Source of the DNA: Solirubrobacterales bacterium
GTDB lineage: Bacteria; Actinomycetota; Thermoleophilia; Solirubrobacterales; 70-9
Direction of reading: 5' to 3'
DNA: 46,846 bases
NCBI GenBank assembly: GCA_020438425.1
Contig: JAGQUQ010000001.1
Location: forward strand, 3,431 to 50,276
A model generated the notes under the pieces. It searched no databases. It saw only the letters and a list, made by a program, of their open reading frames with translations, and was not told the DNA's origin. Both the position numbers and the translations under genes were made by a program. Positions within the stretch are counted from its first letter, which is position 1; each line of letters starts with the position of its first letter. Positions 25,729 to 33,529 of the stretch are shown piece after piece.

Positions 25729-25748
25729 CAGCTCCGGAAATTTCCTGA

Positions 25749-25770
25749 CGAGACTGGACGTCCAGTCTCG
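25749..25770. promoter_or_regulatory. 22-base perfect palindrome, likely operator
   Basis: Half-site CGAGACTGGAC followed directly by its exact complement. It lies about 100 bases before the acyl-CoA dehydrogenase start in an otherwise non-coding gap (25729-25871). Length and symmetry suit a TetR-type homodimer, as often found before fatty-acid catabolism genes; the binding protein is not in the window. Confidence 0.6.
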
Positions 25771-25858
25771 CGAGAGCTTTTTCGGGGATGTACCGAGCCG
25801 GTTGCGGCTTTCTACGAGACCTGCGACTTCGCGGGCGCTGCAACACTTCGCCGGGTAG

Positions 25859-25864
25859 TAGCGT
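25859..25864 (+). promoter_or_regulatory. -10 box (leaderless type) before the acyl-CoA dehydrogenase gene
   Basis: TAGCGT seven bases before ATG 25872; no Shine-Dalgarno. Confidence 0.5.
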
Positions 25865-25871
25865 CCCGCGC

Positions 25872-27101
25872 ATGGATTTCGAAGCTGGTTCCGAAGTTGA
25901 AGGGCTCCTCGAGCGCGTCCGTGCCTTCATGGACGAGCACATCTATCCGCGCGAAGCGGAGCTTCACCAGGCGATCGACGATGAAGTCAAGGCCGGGGTT
26001 GCCTACCCCGCCGCCCTGGTCGAGATCCGCAACAAGGCCCGGGCCGAGGGTCTCTGGAACCTCTTCCTGCCCGACGAGGAGTACGGCGCCGGGCTGAACA
26101 ACTGGCAGTACGCCCTGCTCTGCGAAGAGATGGGCCGCAGCCCCCTGGTCGCCCCGATGGCCTTCAACTGTTCCGCGCCGGACACCGGCAACATGGAGAT
26201 CCTGCTCGAGCACGGCACCGATGATCAGAAGGCGAAGTACCTGGAGCCGCTGATCGATGGCAGCATTCGCAGCTGTTTTTCGATGACCGAACCGGACACC
26301 GCCGGCTCCGACCCGACCGGCCTGGCCGCGAGAGCTGACCTTGAAGGCGGCGAGTGGGTGATCAATGGCCATAAGTGGTTCACCTCCGGCGCGATCGGTG
26401 CCGAGTTCGCGATCGCGATGGTCAACACCGAGCAGAGCGAGAACCCGTACGCGAATGCTTCGATGATCATCGTTCCCGTAGATGCCCCGGGCTTCGACCT
26501 GATCCGGCCGGTCCCGGTGATGGGCCACGACAAGGGCCCCGGTCACGCCGAGATCATCTACCGGGATTGTCGGGTCCCCGAAGAGAACCTGCTCGGGGCC
26601 CGGGCCGGTGGCTTCCTGATCGCCCAGGACCGGCTCGGCCCTGGCCGCATTCACCATTGCATGCGGGCGATCGGCACCGCTGAACGCGCCCTGGAGATGA
26701 TGTGCCTGCGGGCGGCTGACCGCGAAGCCTTCGGCGGCCCCCTCGCCGAGAAGCAGTTCGTCCAGGACTTCATCGCCAAGTCCCGGATGGAGATCGATCA
26801 AGCCAGGTTGCTTTCGCTGAATGCCGCCTGGAAGATGGACACGATCGGCAAGCGGGCGGCCCGCCAGGAGATCTCGATGATCAAAGTGGTTGCCGCGAAC
26901 ATGGTCATGGATGTACTTGACCGGGCGATCCAGGTCCACGGCGCACTCGGCATGACCGAGGACACGCCGCTGGCCGCGATGTGGCGCTACAGCCGCACGC
27001 TCCGCCTCGCCGACGGGCCGGACGAAGTCCACAAGATGGTCATCGCAAGGCGCGAGGTCGGGCGCTTCCAGAAGAAGCGCGCCGCCGCTGAATCAGCCTG
27101 A
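25872..27101 (+). CDS. Acyl-CoA dehydrogenase (ACAD10/11-like)
   Basis: 409 aa flavoenzyme that oxidises acyl-CoA to enoyl-CoA. The three-part ACAD fold is visible: helical N-terminus with GLWNLFLPDEEYGAGLNNWQ, middle barrel with CFSMTEPDTAGSDP and NGHKWFTSGA, and helical C-terminus with QVHGALGMTEDTPLAAMWR and LRLADGPDEVHKMVIAR. The wording at these motifs is closest to the ACAD10/11 group. ATG 25872 is chosen over an upstream in-frame start (25788) because the preceding stretch is promoter-like. An APH-type kinase, the other half of ACAD10/11, lies 478 bases downstream on the opposite strand. Confidence 0.92.
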   Translation: MDFEAGSEVEGLLERVRAFMDEHIYPREAELHQAIDDEVKAGVAYPAALVEIRNKARAEGLWNLFLPDEEYGAGLNNWQYALLCEEMGRSPLVAPMAFNCSAPDTGNMEILLEHGTDDQKAKYLEPLIDGSIRSCFSMTEPDTAGSDPTGLAARADLEGGEWVINGHKWFTSGAIGAEFAIAMVNTEQSENPYANASMIIVPVDAPGFDLIRPVPVMGHDKGPGHAEIIYRDCRVPEENLLGARAGGFLIAQDRLGPGRIHHCMRAIGTAERALEMMCLRAADREAFGGPLAEKQFVQDFIAKSRMEIDQARLLSLNAAWKMDTIGKRAARQEISMIKVVAANMVMDVLDRAIQVHGALGMTEDTPLAAMWRYSRTLRLADGPDEVHKMVIARREVGRFQKKRAAAESA

Positions 27102-27122
27102 CCCTCCGGCCAGCCACAAGAA

Positions 27123-27147
27123 CCGCTCAGGAGCGGCTCAGGTTTTT
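27123..27147 (+). terminator. Weak terminator-like hairpin after the acyl-CoA dehydrogenase gene
   Basis: CCGCT-CAGG-AGCGG hairpin, then CTCAGG and a run of five T. The gap between stem and T-run weakens the call. Confidence 0.4.
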
Positions 27148-27200
27148 CCGAGGTTCCACCTCCAGGATTGCTCCTGAAGGCAACCGACCGAAGGAGAAGC

Positions 27201-27596
27201 ATGAGTCGCCCCAACCTGAACCGCAGCCGCAAGGTCGCCTGTGTGGCAACCCTGACCGCAGCCGGCCTGAGCTTCGGGCTGACCGCCTGTGGCGCGGGCA
27301 GCAGCGAAACCGAGACCACCGCTTCGGCAGGGACGACGGCCGGCCAGACCTCGGAGATTCCGGGTCAGCCGACCGGAACCCCGCCGCCGGGTGGAGCAGC
27401 GGGACCGATGCAGTTGACCGCCAAGCAGGAAGAATGCGTAACGAGTCAGGGCGTAGATCTGCCCGACCGGAGCGCCGGAGATCCAGGCCAGGGAGATCCC
27501 GGAGCGATGCCGGACCCGGAGGAGATGCAGGCCGCCTTCGAAGCCTGCGACATCGAGATGCCGGAACCGCCCGACCTGCCTAGGAAATCCGGTTGA
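27201..27596 (+). CDS. Small lipoprotein of unknown function
   Basis: 131 aa. The signal peptide ends with lipobox LTAC (Cys about 30). The mature part is a Thr/Ser/Pro/Gly-rich linker and a C-terminal segment with two Cys (EECVTSQGVDLPD ... FEACDIEMPEPPD), a pattern common in short actinobacterial lipoproteins. ATG 27201 has AAGGAGAAG directly upstream. The last 17 bases overlap the 3' end of the convergent phosphotransferase gene. Confidence 0.75.
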   Translation: MSRPNLNRSRKVACVATLTAAGLSFGLTACGAGSSETETTASAGTTAGQTSEIPGQPTGTPPPGGAAGPMQLTAKQEECVTSQGVDLPDRSAGDPGQGDPGAMPDPEEMQAAFEACDIEMPEPPDLPRKSG

Positions 27597-28617
27597 TCGC
27601 TTCGTCGGCCTGGCCGACGAGGAGGTCGATCGTCGCCTGCGACCTCTCGACCACATCACCAATGTCATCGCCGTACTGTCCGGCGGCAAACCGGGCCAGC
27701 ACACCCTCGGCGATGATCGCCAGCTTCCAGAAGCCGAGCGCGACGAAGTAGTCGAGCTTCGAAATGTCCCGCCCGGTGATCTCGGCGTAGAGCGCCGCGA
27801 GCTCGGCCCGCTTCGGAAATCCGGGTTCGACCGTGGCCGGGGTGATCAACGGAATCTGGTCGTCCCCGGCTTCGCGCCAGTAGACCATCAGCAGCCCGAG
27901 ATCGGCCAGCGGCTCGCCGATCGTGCAGAGCTCCCAGTCGACCACCGCAGCGACCTCGCCGGTCGGGCTGTAGATCACGTTATCGAGTCGGTAATCGCCG
28001 TGGACCAGGGTCACTGCGGATTGCGGCGGGGCCAGATCGACCAGGCGGGAATGAACATCCTCGACCAGGGGCAGTTCGCGGGTCTTCGATTTATCCCACT
28101 GGCCGGACCAGCGCTTGAGCTGTCGCTGGACGTAGCCGTCGTGTCGGCCGAGGTCGCCAAGCCCAACCTCGTCCACGTTGACCGAATGGATCTTCGCCAT
28201 GGTCTCGACCAGACCCTCCCCGAGGCGACGGCGCTGTTCCTCCGAGGGGAAGGCTGCGGCCTGTTCGGGACCGCGGATCACCGGACCCTCGACGAACTCC
28301 ATGACGTAGAAGGGGGCGCCGGTCACCTCATCGTCCTCGCAGTACCCGACCACCGGTGGCACCGGCACCCCGGTGCCGCTCAGGGCGGTCACGACCCTGA
28401 CTTCGCGCCCCATGTCATGGGCCGATCCGAGCGTCTTGCCGAGCGGCGGTCGCCTCAGAACCCAGCGCGAACCACCCTGGTCGGTGACCAGGTAGGTCAG
28501 GTTCGACATACCACCGTGGATCTTCTCGTAGTCGAGCGGCGGCTCGAGACCGGCCACCCGCTCCCGGAACCACTCCTCCAGCGGACCGTGCGAAATTCCA
28601 TCGGTTTGAGAACTCAT
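27580..28617 (-). CDS. APH-family phosphotransferase (ACAD10/11 kinase-like)
   Basis: 345 aa with a protein-kinase-like fold. Catalytic loop LVHGDYRLDN (H206, D208, N213), metal-binding DWE starting at D227, and N-terminal GGMSNLTYLVTDQGG nucleotide loop. The family is annotated as aminoglycoside phosphotransferase, but this subgroup (EKIHGGMSNLTY, EFVEGPVI, WELCTIGEPLADLG) is the one fused to acyl-CoA dehydrogenases in ACAD10/11, where the kinase phosphorylates 4-hydroxyacyl-CoA. With the nearby ACAD this suggests hydroxy-fatty-acid use. ATG 28617 has a TAGTCT box seven bases upstream. Antibiotic resistance is unlikely. Confidence 0.88.
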   Translation of the reverse strand: MSSQTDGISHGPLEEWFRERVAGLEPPLDYEKIHGGMSNLTYLVTDQGGSRWVLRRPPLGKTLGSAHDMGREVRVVTALSGTGVPVPPVVGYCEDDEVTGAPFYVMEFVEGPVIRGPEQAAAFPSEEQRRRLGEGLVETMAKIHSVNVDEVGLGDLGRHDGYVQRQLKRWSGQWDKSKTRELPLVEDVHSRLVDLAPPQSAVTLVHGDYRLDNVIYSPTGEVAAVVDWELCTIGEPLADLGLLMVYWREAGDDQIPLITPATVEPGFPKRAELAALYAEITGRDISKLDYFVALGFWKLAIIAEGVLARFAAGQYGDDIGDVVERSQATIDLLVGQADEAINRIS

Positions 28618-28624
28618 GGAGCAG

Positions 28625-28630
28625 AGACTA
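28625..28630 (-). promoter_or_regulatory. -10 box (leaderless type) before the phosphotransferase gene
   Basis: TAGTCT on the minus strand, seven bases before ATG 28617. Confidence 0.5.
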
Positions 28631-28658
28631 CGAGTCAGGGGGTGACGGCGGCGCCCGC

Positions 28659-28664
28659 TAGGCT
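28659..28664 (+). promoter_or_regulatory. -10 box (leaderless type) before the histidine kinase gene
   Basis: TAGGCT six bases before ATG 28671; no Shine-Dalgarno. Confidence 0.55.
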
Positions 28665-28670
28665 CTAGCG

Positions 28671-29741
28671 ATGAACGCCGGAAGGGAGTCTGAGGGGGAC
28701 GATCTTGGGTTGCTGCGTGACTCGCTCGACACCCTGCCGAGTTCGATAGTCACCCTTGACTCCGACGGCACGGTGATCTACGTGAACGCCACCGCCGAAG
28801 CGATGCTCCCTTCGATCAGGCGCGGAACGGATTTCCGTTCGGCCCTGGAAGAGCTCACGCATGACCAGAAGATCGACCGGTTGCTGGTCAGGCGGGAGAT
28901 CGTCACCTTCCCCGGAGCTCCAGGAGGACCCGAACTCCACTGGATCGTCTGGGACCGTCCGGGCCAGGAAGGAAGACTGGTCCTGACCGTCTGGGACACC
29001 GACTGGAACGAATCGATGAACGAGCGCAGGGCCGCCTTCACCATGGCCGCCTCGCATGAACTGCGGGAGCCGCTGACCACGCTCAGGGGTTTTTCGGAGA
29101 TCCTCAACATGGACACCTCCAACCTGGCTCCCGAACAGGCGGAAGCGGCCGCGATCATCGAGACCACTGCCCGTCACCTGGCGGTACTGGTCGAGGACGT
29201 CTTCGACTTGAGCCGCAACAGCTTCGGCGAACTTCGGCTCAATCTCTGTGATGTCGACCTGGCCGAGGTACTCCGCTCGGTGGTCTCCACCCTCAAGCCG
29301 AGGGTCGAAGCTCTCGGTCAGACCCTGGAATGCGAGATCGAACCCGGCATTCCGTCGATCCGGGCCGACCGGGCACGGTCCACCCAGATGATTTCCAACC
29401 TGATCAACAACGCCTCGATTCACAACCCCGAGGGAACCACGATCGAGGCAGAGGCGAGGATCGAAGGCGACCGGATCGCGATCGAAGTCCGTGATGACGG
29501 AGAAGGACTTCCCTTCGAGCGGGCCGAGGATGCCTTCCACAGCTTCCGCCGGGGCGCGAGCGCGACCGCCGGAGACCGCGCCGGTTCGGGAATCGGCCTC
29601 TCGATCACCAAGCGGCTGATTCAGCTCCACCGGGGGGAGGTGACGGTTGAATCGACGCCCGGCAAGGGCACGGTCTTCACGCTGCTTTTCCCGATCGACC
29701 ACGACTCCGCTCTCACACCCGGAGAGCCTGGCCCGGTTTGA
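28671..29741 (+). CDS. Soluble PAS-domain sensor histidine kinase
   Basis: 356 aa, no membrane segment. A PAS domain lies at about 15-112 (SIVTLDSDGTVIYVNATAEAM), then the dimerisation/phosphoacceptor helix ASHELREPLTTLRGF (H129), N-box NLINNAS (about 243-249), G1 DDGEG (275-279) and G2 GSGIGLSI (305-312). All catalytic boxes are intact. It probably senses a cytoplasmic ligand or redox state. Its stop overlaps the start of a receiver protein (TTGA), the likely partner. Confidence 0.92.
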   Translation: MNAGRESEGDDLGLLRDSLDTLPSSIVTLDSDGTVIYVNATAEAMLPSIRRGTDFRSALEELTHDQKIDRLLVRREIVTFPGAPGGPELHWIVWDRPGQEGRLVLTVWDTDWNESMNERRAAFTMAASHELREPLTTLRGFSEILNMDTSNLAPEQAEAAAIIETTARHLAVLVEDVFDLSRNSFGELRLNLCDVDLAEVLRSVVSTLKPRVEALGQTLECEIEPGIPSIRADRARSTQMISNLINNASIHNPEGTTIEAEARIEGDRIAIEVRDDGEGLPFERAEDAFHSFRRGASATAGDRAGSGIGLSITKRLIQLHRGEVTVESTPGKGTVFTLLFPIDHDSALTPGEPGPV

Positions 29742-30082
29742 ACCGGATCCTGGTCATCGAGGACTCCCCGGCAATCGGCCTGCTGCTGAGGCGGCGGCTG
29801 GAAATGGCCGGCTACTCGATCGACGTGGTCCCCGAGGGCAAAGTGGCCCTGGAGCGCCTGGAAGAGGGGCTGGTGCCGGACCTGGTCCTGGCTGATGTCC
29901 AGATGCCCGGCCTCGACGGGCTGGAGACCCTGGCCCGGATCCGCCGGAGTCACGGTGACCTGCCGGTGATCCTGGTCACCGGCCAGGAGCTGAACCACGG
30001 TCAGCGGGAACAGGCCAACGCGGTCTTCGCGAAGCCGATCGAGTTCGAGCCGCTCCTCGAAAAGATCGAGGACCTCATCTAG
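29738..30082 (+). CDS. Single-domain response regulator (receiver only)
   Basis: 114 aa. Phosphoacceptor D53, acidic residues E8/D9, T81 and K99 are all present, with no output domain. TTG 29738 overlaps the kinase stop by four bases. A receiver without DNA-binding domain acts by protein contact or in a phosphorelay, so the transcriptional output of this pair lies elsewhere; the orphan NarL-type regulator at 13134 is one candidate, on no direct evidence. The TAG stop is interlocked with the convergent helicase stop (CTAG). Confidence 0.88.
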   Translation: MNRILVIEDSPAIGLLLRRRLEMAGYSIDVVPEGKVALERLEEGLVPDLVLADVQMPGLDGLETLARIRRSHGDLPVILVTGQELNHGQREQANAVFAKPIEFEPLLEKIEDLI

Positions 30083-31629
30083 TTCTTGGCGATCTCCACG
30101 CGGATACCCGAGCCCTTGAGCCGGGTGCCGTCGAGGAACTCGACGGTCTTCTCCGCCACGTCGCCGTCGACTTCAACGAACGAGAACCGCTCGAGGACCC
30201 GAACGTCGGCCACCTGTTCATCGGCCAGGACAGCACCTTCACGCAGCGCCCAGCGCAGGTCTTCCTCGGTGACTCCCGAGCGGGAGCCCCGGTTGACGAA
30301 GAGCTTGACCGCTCCGTCAGCGGCGTCGGGGATTTCGGGGCCGGATTCTGCGGCTTCCTTTGCCAGCGGAATCTCGACCACTTCATCGACGTCCTCGACC
30401 TGCTCGACTTCAACCGCCGGCTGGTCGTCGAGCGGCGCCGGTGATTCGCCCCGGCGCTTGCGTCGCGGCGGCCGGGCATGCTCGATCCGGTCCTCCGGCT
30501 TCTCCCACTCGGCGATCGAGGCCTTCACGTCCTTCTTGATCTGCTCGAGGTCGCGCCGCTGGTCCGGGGTCACAAAGGTGATCGCCCGGCCGGTCCGCCC
30601 GGCCCGGCCGGTCCTGCCGATCCGGTGGACATAGGTCTCCGAGCTGTTCGGGATGTCGTAATTGATCACGTGGGTGACGTGATCGACGTCGAGACCGCGG
30701 GCCGCGATGTCGGTCGCCACGAGCAGCTTGCAGCGGTGGTTCTTGAAAGCGAGCATCACTCCGTCGCGGACGCCCTGGCTGAGGTCGCCGTGAAGCGCCT
30801 TCACGTCCAGTCCGCGGTTCTTGAGGTCCCGCTCGAGCCGCGAAGCCCCGATCTTGGTCCGGCAGAAGAGAATCGCCTGCTCGGGGTCCTCCGCCTTGAC
30901 CACGTCGACCAGCTTCTGGACCTTCTCGCGGCCCGGCACTTCGACGAAGGCCTGCTCGATCGCGTCGACGGTCAGGGTCTTCGGGGTGATCGAGATCGTC
31001 ACCGGGTCGTACATGAAGGTGTCGGCGAGACGCTTGATCGGCGGTGGCATGGTCGCCGAGAACAGGGCGGTCTGCCGGCCCGAGGGGCACATCCGGAGGA
31101 TCCGCTCGACGTCCTCGATGAAGCCGAGGTCGAGCATCTCGTCGGCCTCGTCGAGCACCACGAAACGGGCCGCGGTCAGGACCAGCGAACGGCGTGAGAT
31201 CAGGTCCTTCATCCGGCCGACCGTGGCCACGACCACATGGGCGCCGGAACGGAGCTGGGCCTGCTGGCTGCGGATCGGGGCGCCGCCGAAGACGGCAACG
31301 ATCTCGATGTCGAGGTGCTCGGCGTAGGAGCGAAGCGCCTGGGTCACCTGGATGCAGAGCTCGCGGGTCGGGGTCAGGACTATGGCCTGGACCTCGTCGT
31401 TGCCCGGGTCGAGGTACTGCAGCATCGGCAGGCCGAAAGCGGCCGTCTTGCCGGTGCCGGTCTGGGCCTGGCCGATCACGTCGTGACCGCCGAGCAACTC
31501 CGGAATCGCTTCTGCCTGGATCGGGCTCGGCTTCTCGAAGCCGATCTCGTCGATCGCCTGCTGGATCTCCGGCATCAGCCCGAGATCCTTGAAAAGTCTC
31601 TCTTCTGTCTCTTCTGTCTGTTCAGTCAT
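30079..31629 (-). CDS. DEAD-box RNA helicase with C-terminal DbpA-like RNA-binding domain
   Basis: 516 aa. Q-motif region FEKPSPIQAEAIP, Walker A AQTGTGKT (55-62), DEAD (160-163), SAT (191-193) and HRIGRTGRAG are intact. Motif Ib reads TVGR instead of the usual TPGR. A charged linker is followed by a C-terminal RRM-like DbpA domain (VKLFVNRGSRSGVTEEDLRWAL to the end), as in DeaD/CsdA proteins that act in ribosome assembly and cold adaptation. The ATG overlaps the upstream quinone oxidoreductase stop (ATGA). Confidence 0.93.
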   Translation of the reverse strand: MTEQTEETEERLFKDLGLMPEIQQAIDEIGFEKPSPIQAEAIPELLGGHDVIGQAQTGTGKTAAFGLPMLQYLDPGNDEVQAIVLTPTRELCIQVTQALRSYAEHLDIEIVAVFGGAPIRSQQAQLRSGAHVVVATVGRMKDLISRRSLVLTAARFVVLDEADEMLDLGFIEDVERILRMCPSGRQTALFSATMPPPIKRLADTFMYDPVTISITPKTLTVDAIEQAFVEVPGREKVQKLVDVVKAEDPEQAILFCRTKIGASRLERDLKNRGLDVKALHGDLSQGVRDGVMLAFKNHRCKLLVATDIAARGLDVDHVTHVINYDIPNSSETYVHRIGRTGRAGRTGRAITFVTPDQRRDLEQIKKDVKASIAEWEKPEDRIEHARPPRRKRRGESPAPLDDQPAVEVEQVEDVDEVVEIPLAKEAAESGPEIPDAADGAVKLFVNRGSRSGVTEEDLRWALREGAVLADEQVADVRVLERFSFVEVDGDVAEKTVEFLDGTRLKGSGIRVEIAKN

Positions 31630-32573
31630 CTCTTTGGGTCCAAAAGCAGTTTGCCGACTGTCTTTCGTCCGGCAATGTCACGGTGGACCTGGCGGGCTTC
31701 GGAAAGGCCGAAAGTTCCTCCGGCCACGGCTGATAGTTCACCCCGGGCAGTAGCGCCGAAAACCCGGTCAATCGAGTCGCGGGCGAGTTCCGGCCGGGCC
31801 AGCAGGTGCATCAGCCAGAAGCCGGTAACACTGAGGCTGTTCTTGAGCAGTTTGCCAGTCCTGATCGCATTTTGCTCGCGGGATGCGATTCCGACCACGA
31901 TCATCCGGCCAAATGGAGCGAGTGTTCCGAGCAGTTGATCGAAGGAATCGCCTCCCGCCATCTCGAGCACCAGGTCGACCGGGCCTCCGGCTGCCTCCAG
32001 CACTTCGTCACCCAGATCCGGGCTGCGCGAATCGACGACCGCGTCGGCGCCCAGGCCCAGCACCAGTTGCTGCTTCTCCTCGCCCGAAGCCAGTCCGATC
32101 ACCTTTCCGGCCCCCATCGAACGGGCCAGCTGCACGGCAAGGCTGCCGGTCCCTCCTGCCGCCGCGCCGACCACCACTGTCTCCCCTGCCTTGAGGTTCC
32201 CGGAGATGCTCAGCACACCGTCGGCGGTCACCCCCTGGATCATGATCCCGGCCGCCTGCTCATCGTCGATCCCGTCCGGGATTTCGACCAGGGCCGATTC
32301 CCGCACCGCGATCTTCTCCGCGTAGGCCCCGTTTGGAACAACGGCAGCCACCCGCCGGCCTTCAGCCGTGGCGCCGACGAACTCGATCCCGGGAACCAGC
32401 GGCAGCTCTTGCCTGGCGACGTACTGGTCGTTGGTGATGTGGGTGTCGGAAAAATTCACCCCGGCCCGGCTGATCGTGACCAGGCTCTCCCCTTCGGCGG
32501 GAACCGGATCGGGCAGATCGACCAGGTTCATCACCTCCGGTCCGCCGAACTCCTCGATCTGGATCGCTTTCAC
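31626..32573 (-). CDS. Zinc-independent quinone oxidoreductase-like (MDR superfamily) protein
   Basis: 315 aa. GroES-like N-terminal half and Rossmann half with GAAAGGTGSLAVQLARSMGAG, the NADPH-binding glycine motif of quinone oxidoreductase/crotonyl-reductase-like MDR enzymes. No catalytic zinc cysteines are visible. It would reduce quinones or enones with NADPH. The start is GTG 32573 with AAAGGA about 8 bases upstream. It forms a two-gene unit with the helicase downstream, an odd functional pairing. Confidence 0.88.
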   Translation of the reverse strand: MKAIQIEEFGGPEVMNLVDLPDPVPAEGESLVTISRAGVNFSDTHITNDQYVARQELPLVPGIEFVGATAEGRRVAAVVPNGAYAEKIAVRESALVEIPDGIDDEQAAGIMIQGVTADGVLSISGNLKAGETVVVGAAAGGTGSLAVQLARSMGAGKVIGLASGEEKQQLVLGLGADAVVDSRSPDLGDEVLEAAGGPVDLVLEMAGGDSFDQLLGTLAPFGRMIVVGIASREQNAIRTGKLLKNSLSVTGFWLMHLLARPELARDSIDRVFGATARGELSAVAGGTFGLSEARQVHRDIAGRKTVGKLLLDPKR

Positions 32574-32598
32574 CCGGTCATCCTTTCACGGCGGTGAG

Positions 32599-32604
32599 TA
32601 CGAT
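32599..32604 (+). promoter_or_regulatory. -10 box (leaderless type) before the PfkB-family kinase gene
   Basis: TACGAT seven bases before ATG 32612; this also argues against the in-frame GTG at 32594, which lies over the box. Confidence 0.5.
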
Positions 32605-32611
32605 CCCCGCC

Positions 32612-33529
32612 ATGTCTCTTACCGTTGTCGGTTCGATCGCCTTCGATGCGGTCGCCACCCCGTTCGGCCAGCGCGAGCGCATGCTCGGCGGCTCCGCAGT
32701 CCATTTTTCGCTGGCCGCCAGCTTCTTCACCGAGGTCCGCGTGGTCGGGCCGGTCGGCGATGATTTCACCCAGACCGAACTCGATGTGCTCGAGAACCGG
32801 GGCGTGATCACCGAGGACATCGAAAGGGTCAGCGGCCAGACTTTCTTCTGGAAGGGCCACTACGAGTTCGATCTCAACACCGCCCATACCGATGACACTC
32901 AGCTCAATGTGTTCGGCGATTTCCAGCCGAAGCTCTCCGAAGTATCGAAGCAGGCGGACCTGCTTTTCCTGGCGAACATCCAGCCCGACCTTCAGCGCGA
33001 GGTCCGGGCCCAGTGCCCCGGTGCGAAGTTCGTCGGCCTCGACACGATGAACCTGTGGATCGACATCGCGAAGGACTCGCTTGTCCAGGCGATCTCCGAG
33101 GTTGACTGCCTGCTGATCAACGACGCCGAGATCCGTCAGCTGACCGGGGAGCCGAACCTGGCCCGGGCCGCAGCCGCGGTCATGGAGATGGGCCCCCGCG
33201 CGGTGATCGCCAAACAGGGCGAGTACGGCGCCGCGCTCTTCACCCCGAATGGCTTCTTCGCCCTGCCCGGCTTCCCGCTCGAGGACGTGCGGGATCCGAC
33301 CGGAGCCGGCGATTCCTTCGCCGGTGGCTTCCTCGGTTACCTCGATGGCGAAGCCGGGGAGGTCAACCAGGAAACTCTGAGAACGGCAATGGGGTACGGC
33401 ACCGTGCTCGCCTCGTACAACGTCGAAGAGTTCGGCACCGAGCGGGTCGGCCGCCTGACCAGGGACGAGATCGAGTCCCGGCTCGTCGCCCTGCGCTCGA
33501 TGACGAATTTTTCCGCTGCTGCCAACTGA
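32612..33529 (+). CDS. PfkB-family carbohydrate/nucleoside kinase
   Basis: 305 aa. N-terminal LTVVGSIAFDAVATPFG, GGSAVHFSLAASFF in place of the common GGAxxNxA, and the C-terminal ATP/anion-hole motif DPTGAGDSFAGGF at about 228-240 with the catalytic Asp. The family phosphorylates sugars or nucleosides; the divergent first motif prevents naming the substrate. ATG 32612 is chosen over GTG 32594. The last 14 bases would overlap the following acyltransferase if that begins at CTG. Confidence 0.88.
   Translation: MSLTVVGSIAFDAVATPFGQRERMLGGSAVHFSLAASFFTEVRVVGPVGDDFTQTELDVLENRGVITEDIERVSGQTFFWKGHYEFDLNTAHTDDTQLNVFGDFQPKLSEVSKQADLLFLANIQPDLQREVRAQCPGAKFVGLDTMNLWIDIAKDSLVQAISEVDCLLINDAEIRQLTGEPNLARAAAAVMEMGPRAVIAKQGEYGAALFTPNGFFALPGFPLEDVRDPTGAGDSFAGGFLGYLDGEAGEVNQETLRTAMGYGTVLASYNVEEFGTERVGRLTRDEIESRLVALRSMTNFSAAAN

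Noticed and set aside
25788..25871. In-frame N-terminal extension of the acyl-CoA dehydrogenase
   Set aside because: It covers a likely -10 box and lacks similarity to the family's N-terminus; ATG 25872 starts exactly where the helical domain begins.
28000..28617. Aminoglycoside-resistance gene
   Set aside because: The APH fold is present, but the sequence motifs match the ACAD10/11-type kinase subgroup and the context is fatty-acid metabolism.
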